From Pseudonocardiaceae bacterium (GTDB lineage: Bacteria; Actinomycetota; Actinomycetes; Mycobacteriales; Pseudonocardiaceae), in NCBI GenBank assembly GCA_009379845.1, contig WHSZ01000018.1, positions 19,540-83,539 on the forward strand: a stretch of DNA of 64,000 nucleotides, read 5' to 3'. Position numbers and translations under genes: made by a program. This document shows positions 57,718-64,000 of the stretch, piece by piece. Position 1 is the stretch's first letter. Each line of letters opens with the position of its first letter. The notes below the pieces were generated by a model, which was not told where the DNA came from, did no database searches, and worked only from the letters and a program-made list of their open reading frames with translations.

Positions 57718-59321
57718 ACGGTTCCCTGAAGAACCTGCTGGCGCAGATCGGCCTTGCGGACCTTCCCGGCCGGCGTCTGCGGCATCTGATCAACGACGAT
57801 CAGCCGTTCCGGCCACAGCCGTCGCGGTAGGCCGCGGTCGCGCAACCACGTCAGTAGTTCCGGGAGATCGGGACTGGGGGAGCGCTCTGCCGGTACGACC
57901 ACGGCGCAGATCCGTTCCCCGAGGCGGGGATCGGGTGTCCCGATCACCGCGACCCGATCGATTTCGGGGTGTGCGGCCAGCTGGTTCTCCAGGGGCAGCG
58001 GGGAGATGTTCACGCCGCCGCGAATGATCATGTCCTTGATCCTGCCGGTGATCCGTACGTAGCCGCCGTCCAGCTCGGCGAGATCACCCGTCCGGAAGAA
58101 CCCGTCCGCGGTCAGCAGCTCCCGGTAGAGGTCGTCCTGGCCGAGATAGCCGACGAACACCCCCGGTCCCCGCATCACCAGCTCACCGGGATCATCCTCG
58201 GTGAGCTGGTCGTCCGGTGACAGGGTGCGTAGTTCGAGTCCCGGCAGGCCGGTGCCGGCCGTTCGTGTGCGCCGCTCGGCGTCGTCTCCGGGCAGGCAGG
58301 TGGTCACGCCGCCCTCGGTCATTCCCCACAGCACGCTCACGAACGTGTTCGGGGCTTGCTCGGCGGCCGATTCCAGCAGCGCGGGCGGCACCGGAGCCCC
58401 ACCGCACAGGAAGGTGTGCAGGTACCGCATCTTCGGTTCGCCCGGTGGTGGCTCGGCGGCCATCAGGTCGTTCAGGAACGGAGTCGCGGCCGCGGAGAAT
58501 CCGCAGCGATGCCGGTTGATGAGCTCGAGTGCGGTGTCCGGGTCCCAGCCGTCCTGCAGCACCAGCGGTGCACCGGTGAACAGGGCCAGCCGGGAACCGT
58601 GCCAGGCGCCGACGCTGTGCCCGAGCGGGGAGGGCATGAAGATGGGTTGCCGCTCGGCGATGTCGAACCTGTCCGCGAACCCGATGTTCACAGCGGCGAG
58701 GGTGTTCTCGGTGTGCGCGACGGCTTTCGGCTTGCCCGTCGTGCTGGACGTGAACATGACGTGCGCGAGTCCGTCCGGGTGGGCGTTCATGGGTGCCCGC
58801 TGCGCGGGGATGCGTTCCCACAGCTGGTCACCGGACTGCGTCATGCCCACCGCGAGCACTGCGGACGCGCTCGCCCTTGCTACGGCCACCGCCTCGTCGC
58901 CGGTATCCCTGTCTCGGTAGCGGCTCGGCATCACCACCGCACGGGCGCCGACCAGATCGCACACGTAGTGGAGCGTGTCGGCGTCCGTCGCGACCGGAAG
59001 TGTCGCGGGAATCGCGCCGAGGCGCAGGCAGGCCAGGAATACGGTATGCCAAGACACCCAGTTGGGCAGGCACTCGAGGACGACGTCACCGGCTTCGATG
59101 CCGTGGCTGCCGAACTGTTCGGCAAGCCGGCCCGCCTCGGCCCATAGCTGCGCACGCGTCAGCGCGCCCCGATCGTCGGTGACCGCCGGCGCGGAGGGTG
59201 CCGCACGCACCAGTCGTTCGAAACGATCAACGAGCGACGCGTCCGGCCACCAGCCGCTGCTGCGGTACCAGCCGGTGCGGGATCCCGGATCGGAACCGAT
59301 GTCCTGCGCGGTGACACCCAT
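57714..59321 (-). CDS. AMP-dependent acyl-CoA synthetase/ligase
   Basis: HVMFTSSTTGKPKAVAHTENTL; FVSVLWGMTEGG; GRIKDMIIRGGVNISPLPLENQL. Confidence 0.95.
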   Translation of the reverse strand: MGVTAQDIGSDPGSRTGWYRSSGWWPDASLVDRFERLVRAAPSAPAVTDDRGALTRAQLWAEAGRLAEQFGSHGIEAGDVVLECLPNWVSWHTVFLACLRLGAIPATLPVATDADTLHYVCDLVGARAVVMPSRYRDRDTGDEAVAVARASASAVLAVGMTQSGDQLWERIPAQRAPMNAHPDGLAHVMFTSSTTGKPKAVAHTENTLAAVNIGFADRFDIAERQPIFMPSPLGHSVGAWHGSRLALFTGAPLVLQDGWDPDTALELINRHRCGFSAAATPFLNDLMAAEPPPGEPKMRYLHTFLCGGAPVPPALLESAAEQAPNTFVSVLWGMTEGGVTTCLPGDDAERRTRTAGTGLPGLELRTLSPDDQLTEDDPGELVMRGPGVFVGYLGQDDLYRELLTADGFFRTGDLAELDGGYVRITGRIKDMIIRGGVNISPLPLENQLAAHPEIDRVAVIGTPDPRLGERICAVVVPAERSPSPDLPELLTWLRDRGLPRRLWPERLIVVDQMPQTPAGKVRKADLRQQVLQGTV

Positions 59322-59432
59322 AGATCTTCACTCCCCACGCGGCAGGCGAGGACCACCTGCTGGTTGTAGACGCTTCCGGTAACCGGCGTGGATCGCTTTG
59401 CGTCTGGCCATCGTCGAATGGGACCACGGTAA

Positions 59433-59476
59433 AGTCAAGAGAGCGACGTCGCTTTTTTTCGAAGGTGGCTTCGCTT
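59433..59476 (-). promoter_or_regulatory. Operator/promoter module A (drives the minus operon)
   Basis: Reverse strand AAAGCGAAGCCACCTTCGAAAAAAAGCGACGTCGCTCTCTTGAC; ungapped 35/44 match to module B; includes the perfect palindrome AGCGACGTCGCT (59442-59453) and a TTGACT -35-like element. Confidence 0.7.
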
Positions 59477-59573
59477 TGTTCCACGACGGCAAGTAACGTG
59501 CTTGCGACGTGGGGGCGGCAGGCTCGCACCCACGCCGCTCGCACCGCGTTCGTCTGCACATCGGAGGTGTTCG

Positions 59574-60209
59574 GTGCCCGCAGTCCCGACCACGCCCAAA
59601 GGGATCCGCACCAGGGACCACATCCTGCGCGCCGCTCGCCGGGTGTTCGCCAGGGATGGTTACGTCGGCGCGACGATGAGTGGCGTCGCCGAGGAATCGG
59701 GCGTCTCGCTCGGCGGGTTGTACCGCTACTTCACCAACAAGGAAGACCTCTTCGAGGGCCTGATCGGCGACATCCACGAGGAGCTGTACCGGGCGAGCGG
59801 GACGACCGATCACAACTTCCGCGCTACGCCGTTCGACGCGCTACAAGACGCGAACCGCGGCTACCTCGAGCACTACTACGCGAACCGGGACGTGATGCGC
59901 GCGCTGATCGAGGCGGCCAATGTGGACGATCGATTTCGGGACTTCTGGTGGAAGATGCGCTCCCGTCACGTCGACCGCTTCGTGGCGGCGCTACGTGACC
60001 AGCACGGTATCGAGCAGCTGGACGGAATGCCCACCAAGCTCGCGGCCGAGGCGGCGGCCTGCATGGTCGAGCAATCGGCGTACGTGTGGTACGCGCACGA
60101 GAACCTGTACGGCGAAGCCGTGCCGATCGAGAAGGCGACGCTGATCGTCACCCGAGCCTGGTACCGCCTGTTCTTCGGCGACGAGCGCAGCGGGCAGGCA
60201 CGGCCGTAA
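59574..60209 (+). CDS. TetR family transcriptional regulator
   Basis: RDHILRAARRVFARDGYVGATMSGVAEESGVSLGGLYRYFTNKEDLFEGLIGDI. Confidence 0.93.
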   Translation: MPAVPTTPKGIRTRDHILRAARRVFARDGYVGATMSGVAEESGVSLGGLYRYFTNKEDLFEGLIGDIHEELYRASGTTDHNFRATPFDALQDANRGYLEHYYANRDVMRALIEAANVDDRFRDFWWKMRSRHVDRFVAALRDQHGIEQLDGMPTKLAAEAAACMVEQSAYVWYAHENLYGEAVPIEKATLIVTRAWYRLFFGDERSGQARP

Positions 60210-60212
60210 CAA

Positions 60213-60253
60213 CCGGAGGCGTCCGGCCTGTCCTGTCGCTGCCGCGCCTCCGG
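60213..60253. terminator. Stem-loop after TetR gene
   Basis: CCGGAGGCG ... CGCCTCCGG, 9-bp perfect arms. Confidence 0.45.
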
Positions 60254-60281
60254 CCGATTGCCGAGACCTGCCGGTGCCTAA

Positions 60282-60325
60282 AAAGCGAAGTCGATTTCGC
60301 AAAAAAGCGATGTCACCGTCTTGAC
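60282..60325 (+). promoter_or_regulatory. Operator/promoter module B (drives the MFS gene)
   Basis: AAAGCGAAGTCGATTTCGCAAAAAAGCGATGTCACCGTCTTGAC followed by CACTAT about 17 nt after TTGACA; matches module A. Confidence 0.7.
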
Positions 60326-60491
60326 ACGTTTTTGCCGCCGCGCGCACTATTGCCCGCACACCGATCGACGCTTCCGGTGAACCATCTCGATGATCGCGAC
60401 GCGCCACCGCGTTGCCGCCCGCCGAACGCCCTCGGGCAGCACGGTCCACCCGCACCACCCGCGCCCGTCCACTTGAACCGCGAGGTGTTCC

Positions 60492-61862
60492 ATGGCGACC
60501 GACGACAAGACCACATCACACCCGGCCGACCCGGCCCGCCCCGGTTCTGGCGACAAGCCCGGCAGCCGCGCGAAGCGCGCGATGCTCGGTGCCTGGTTCG
60601 GCTTCTTCGTCGACCTTTTCGACATCTACCTGCCCACGGTCGCCCTGGCCCCGGCGATCGCGTACTTCATCGCACCGGACCTCGGCGCGACCGGGATCGC
60701 CATCACCGGAGGCATGATTTTCACGGCAACCCTGATCGGCAGGCCGATCGGTGCCGCGATCTTCGGCAGGTTCGCCGACACCGTCGGCCGCAAGCGCGCC
60801 ACCATCGTCGCGATGAACGGCGCCGGGATCGCAACACTGCTGATGGCACTGCTACCCGGATATCACCAGCTCGGCGTGGCGAGCGTGCTGCTGTTCGTCG
60901 CACTTCGGTTGGTGGGCGGTATCTTCCTCGGCGGCGAGTACACGGCGGCCAACCCGCTCGCCATGGAAGCCGCGCCACGACACAAGCGCGGTCTGTACAG
61001 CGGGATCATCAACACCGGATTCCCACTCGCCTACGCGGCCGTCTCCCTCATCACGTTGCTCCTCCTGCTGGTCATGCCGGCACAGGGCGTCGATTCCGCC
61101 TACGCGCAGTGGGGATGGCGGATCCCGTTCGTCATCGGTGCCGTCCTGGCGTTCGTGCTCGTGGCCTACTACCGGCGCTCGGTCGACGAATCCGAACTGT
61201 TTACCAAGCAAAAGGGCACCAAGACACCGATCAAGACACTGTTCTCCGGCCGGAACCTCAGCGCGTTCCTGCAGGTTTTCGCCCTGATGACGGGATTCTG
61301 GCTGTCCCTGCAACCGGTCGCCGCGGTACTGCCCACCCTGCTCGGCGCCGACGGCATCGGCATGTCCAGCCAGGCCACGACCCTGCTGCTGGTGGTCGCC
61401 TACCTCCTGCTGGCCGCGGTCGACGTCGCCGCCGCCGTGCTCAGCCAGCGGATCGGGCGGCGCACCTTCCTCGTGTACGCCGGAGCGGTAATGGCCACCG
61501 TCGCGACCACGGTGTACTTCCTCCTGGTGCGATTCGGGCCCGGCAACCCGCGACTGGCGGTCGTCTGCACCGTGCTCGTCGTGATCGTGGTCGTATGCCC
61601 GTGGGCGGTGCTACCCGCGTACATCAACGAACGCTTCCCCACGTCGGTTCGGGCATCCGGGTACGGACTCGCCTACAGCCTCGCCGTGATCGTGCCGTCG
61701 TTCTACGCCTTCTACCAGGCGGGCCTCGGCTTCGTCATGCCGTTCAACTACACCGGAATCGTGCTACTCGGCGTCGGTGCGCTGACCATCGTCGGTGCTG
61801 CGCTCGCCGGTCCGGAAACCAAAGACATCGACTTTCGCGCACACGCCGACGTGAGCGCCTAG
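60492..61862 (+). CDS. MFS transporter
   Basis: AMLGAWFGFFVDLFDIYLPTVALAPAIAYF; GAAIFGRFADTVGRKRATIVAMNGAGIATLLMALLPGYHQLG. Confidence 0.94.
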   Translation: MATDDKTTSHPADPARPGSGDKPGSRAKRAMLGAWFGFFVDLFDIYLPTVALAPAIAYFIAPDLGATGIAITGGMIFTATLIGRPIGAAIFGRFADTVGRKRATIVAMNGAGIATLLMALLPGYHQLGVASVLLFVALRLVGGIFLGGEYTAANPLAMEAAPRHKRGLYSGIINTGFPLAYAAVSLITLLLLLVMPAQGVDSAYAQWGWRIPFVIGAVLAFVLVAYYRRSVDESELFTKQKGTKTPIKTLFSGRNLSAFLQVFALMTGFWLSLQPVAAVLPTLLGADGIGMSSQATTLLLVVAYLLLAAVDVAAAVLSQRIGRRTFLVYAGAVMATVATTVYFLLVRFGPGNPRLAVVCTVLVVIVVVCPWAVLPAYINERFPTSVRASGYGLAYSLAVIVPSFYAFYQAGLGFVMPFNYTGIVLLGVGALTIVGAALAGPETKDIDFRAHADVSA

Positions 61863-61907
61863 CCTGCGGGCGCGCACCGAGACTGGATGAAGGTCCCGTT
61901 CACCGGC

Positions 61908-61930
61908 GAATGCGGAAGCTGCCCGCATTC
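61908..61930. terminator. Hairpin between convergent MFS and BCCT genes
   Basis: GAATGCGG-AAGCTGC-CCGCATTC, 8-bp perfect arms. Confidence 0.55.
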
Positions 61931-61936
61931 CGCGAC

Positions 61937-63502
61937 TTACGGTTCGCTGGCGGCTACCGGCACCTCGGTCCGCTGCTTGGTTAGTCGCGGTGGTGTGGTG
62001 GAGGACTCGTCGGTGCGCAGTTCCCGCCACAGGGAGTACGCCAGCGCCAGCATGAGTAGGACGAACGGGGCCGCCGTGACGATGACCGTCTGCTGGAGCG
62101 CCTCCAGGCCCCCGGCGAGCAGCAGGACGATCGCCGTGGCCCCGGTCAGGAAGCCCCACAGGGCCAGGACGCCCGGACGGGGGCGTTGCGTGCCGTCCGA
62201 GGAGAGCATGCTGAGCACGAACGTGTTCGCGTCGGCCCCGGAGACGAAGAACAGCAGCACCAGAACCATGGCGACCACGGAGGTCACCGTGGGCCACGGC
62301 AACGACTCCAGCATGGCGAAGATCGCGTTGTTGGGGTCGTCGGCGGCGGCCTGCGCCACCTTCCCGCCGCGGAAGGCGTCCTCGAAGATCGCTGTACCGC
62401 CAAAGGCGGTGAACCACAGGAAGAACACGACGCTGGGCACGCCGAGCACCGCGATCACGAACTCCCTGATGGTGCGCCCCTTGGAGATTCTGGCCAGGAA
62501 GACGCCGACGAACGCGCCCCAGGAGATCCACCAGGCGAGCATGAAGTAGGTCCAGCTCTGCATCCACTCCAGGTTGCCGAAGATGCCGGTGCGCAGGCTC
62601 ATCGGGATGAAGTCACCGAGGTACTGGCCCAGCGACTGCACGAACAGGTTGAGCACGAACGACGAGGGCCCGAGCAGCAGCACGAAACCGAACAGCAGTA
62701 CCGCCATGCCCATGCTGGACTCGCTGAGGAAGCGGATCCCCTTGTGCAGCCCGGTGATCGCCGAGATCGTGAACAGCAGGGTGACCACGCCGATGATGGC
62801 GGTCTGCATGCCGATGCCGTTGGGCAGCCCGAACAGCCGGGTCAGGCCGCCGTTGATCTGCAGGGCACCGAGCCCGAGGGAGGTTGTGGTTCCGAACAGG
62901 GTCGCGAAGATCGCGAGCACGTCGATCGCCTTGCCGGCCGGCCCGTTCACGTGCCGTCCCAGCAGTGGCGCGAGCATCGGGCTGACCAGTCCCTTGCGGC
63001 CCTTACGGTGGATCGAGTAGCCGATCGCGATGCCGAAGACGGCGAAGACCGCCCATGCGTGCAGGCCCCAGTCGAAGAACGAGTACTGCATCGCCCGCAC
63101 CGCGGCGTCCTTGCTGGCCGGTGTGGCGAGTCCGTGGGGCGGCTGGGCGAAGTGGCTGATCGGCTCGGCCACTCCGTAGGAGACCAGACCGATGCCCATC
63201 ACGGCGGCGAGGATCATCGCCAGCCAGCTCCATGTGCTGAACTCCGGCCGGTCGCCCTCGGCGCCGAGCCGGATCCGGCCGTAGCGGCTCGCCGCGAGCG
63301 CGACCAGGAAACCCAGCACGGCCAGGCAAGAAACCAGGTAGAGCCAGCCAACCTCGCCGGTGATCCAGTTCAGCGCCAGCGAGGTGACGGTGTTGAGGTT
63401 GTCGATGGCCAGCGTGCCCCACAGCACGAACAGGGTGCACAGGGCCGCGGAGACGTAGAAGACGGACCCCAGTCGTGGTGGATCGAGCGCTTGTCTGGTC
63501 AT
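61937..63502 (-). CDS. BCCT family (betaine/carnitine/choline) transporter
   Basis: FSTWSWLAMILAAVMGIGLVSYGVAEPISHFAQPP; WTYFMLAWWISWGAFVGVFLARISKGRTIREFVIAVLGVPSVVFFLWFTAFGG. Confidence 0.96.
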   Translation of the reverse strand: MTRQALDPPRLGSVFYVSAALCTLFVLWGTLAIDNLNTVTSLALNWITGEVGWLYLVSCLAVLGFLVALAASRYGRIRLGAEGDRPEFSTWSWLAMILAAVMGIGLVSYGVAEPISHFAQPPHGLATPASKDAAVRAMQYSFFDWGLHAWAVFAVFGIAIGYSIHRKGRKGLVSPMLAPLLGRHVNGPAGKAIDVLAIFATLFGTTTSLGLGALQINGGLTRLFGLPNGIGMQTAIIGVVTLLFTISAITGLHKGIRFLSESSMGMAVLLFGFVLLLGPSSFVLNLFVQSLGQYLGDFIPMSLRTGIFGNLEWMQSWTYFMLAWWISWGAFVGVFLARISKGRTIREFVIAVLGVPSVVFFLWFTAFGGTAIFEDAFRGGKVAQAAADDPNNAIFAMLESLPWPTVTSVVAMVLVLLFFVSGADANTFVLSMLSSDGTQRPRPGVLALWGFLTGATAIVLLLAGGLEALQQTVIVTAAPFVLLMLALAYSLWRELRTDESSTTPPRLTKQRTEVPVAASEP

Positions 63503-63544
63503 GGTTTCTCCAGTGGTGCGAAGCAGCGACCGGCGTCCGGTGGA

Positions 63545-64000
63545 TCACGCCGAGGCGAGCGGCGCGGTCGCGGGAACGGGCGTCGGCTCGGCTGCTGGAC
63601 GGGTGGAGCGGACGCCGAGGTCGCGGAGGATTTCGGTGGTGAGGGAGGAATCCGGGGCGGTGTGGTGTCCGGCAGCCCCGGCGCCGGACGGGTGGCGCAG
63701 GTAGAGGACGACACCTCGGCCGCGGGCCGAGATCGCGGTGGTGGCGGCGTCGAGATCGTGCCGGCACGTGCAGGCCGTCGACCTGAACACGTCGCCCAGC
63801 AGGCACTCGGTGTGGACGTGGACGGCGACGTCGGTACCGTCGCCGAGATCGCCGTAGACCAGCGCGAGGTGTTCCGCGCCGTCGTGGACCGACCGGTACC
63901 CGACCGCCCGGGTGTGGCCGGTGATGAGCGGCAGTCGGGTTCTGGCCGCGGCGACCAGTTGTCGTTCGGTTTGCCGCCGGTGGGCGATCAGGTCGGACAG
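63545..64000 (-). CDS. RibA/RibBA-like GTP cyclohydrolase II homologue, atypical, N-terminus beyond window
   Basis: LSDLIAHRRQTERQL...HLALVYGDLGDGTDVAVHVHTECLLGDVFRSTACTCRHDLDAATTAISARGRGVVLYLRHPSGAGAAGH...; ends soon after. Confidence 0.75.
   Translation of the reverse strand: MSDLIAHRRQTERQLVAAARTRLPLITGHTRAVGYRSVHDGAEHLALVYGDLGDGTDVAVHVHTECLLGDVFRSTACTCRHDLDAATTAISARGRGVVLYLRHPSGAGAAGHHTAPDSSLTTEILRDLGVRSTRPAAEPTPVPATAPLASA

Noticed and set aside
60086-61984. 632-aa plus-strand ORF
   Set aside because: Out-of-frame shadow of the MFS gene (60492-61862), Arg/His/Pro-rich composition.
1-64000. CRISPR arrays, tRNAs, rRNAs, insertion sequences, phage genes, classic NRPS/PKS
   Set aside because: No repeat-spacer periodicity, no tRNA-like cloverleaf, no transposase/integrase or megasynthase-sized gene recognised on reading.

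Overview
High-GC actinobacterial chromosome segment, densely coded and metabolic/accessory in character. No rRNA, tRNA, CRISPR array, transposase or phage genes were recognised. Left to right: (1) edge of an ECF sigma factor gene with DoxX and SnoaL-like neighbours, then a decayed imine-reductase pseudogene; (2) a fatty-acid desaturase divergent from a TetR regulator, with a GNAT gene; (3) two FecBCDE-type metal-siderophore uptake operons (about 5.5-9.5 kb and 12.8-15.7 kb) flanking a cation exchanger, an ArsR regulator and an MFS exporter. The first operon has an iron-box-like site at its start and a broken permease; the second has a Zur-like palindrome; (4) BBE-type flavoenzyme, MocR and TetR genes; (5) a large N-compound catabolic island (about 20-43 kb). 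It has a translationally coupled plus-strand arm (NCS1-ALDH-GMC / FMO-RidA-DUF1028-M20-aspartase) and a coupled minus-strand arm (formamidase-NCS1-APC-cupin-ALDH-amine oxidase-UbiD-UbiX); (6) an APC/class III aminotransferase module with an internally deleted ALDH scar, TetR and two convergent LysR paralogues; (7) a six-gene acyl-CoA ligase/LLM/SDR/MaoC operon and an MFS gene that share a 44-bp operator/promoter module on either side of a TetR gene; (8) a BCCT transporter and a truncated, atypical RibA-like gene. The strongest candidates for something undescribed are the 20-43 kb island (hypothesis: a heterocycle or N-acyl-aspartate route to fumarate) and the twin-operator regulon at 59.4-60.3 kb. 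All functional names come from reading the protein sequences; no searches were run.
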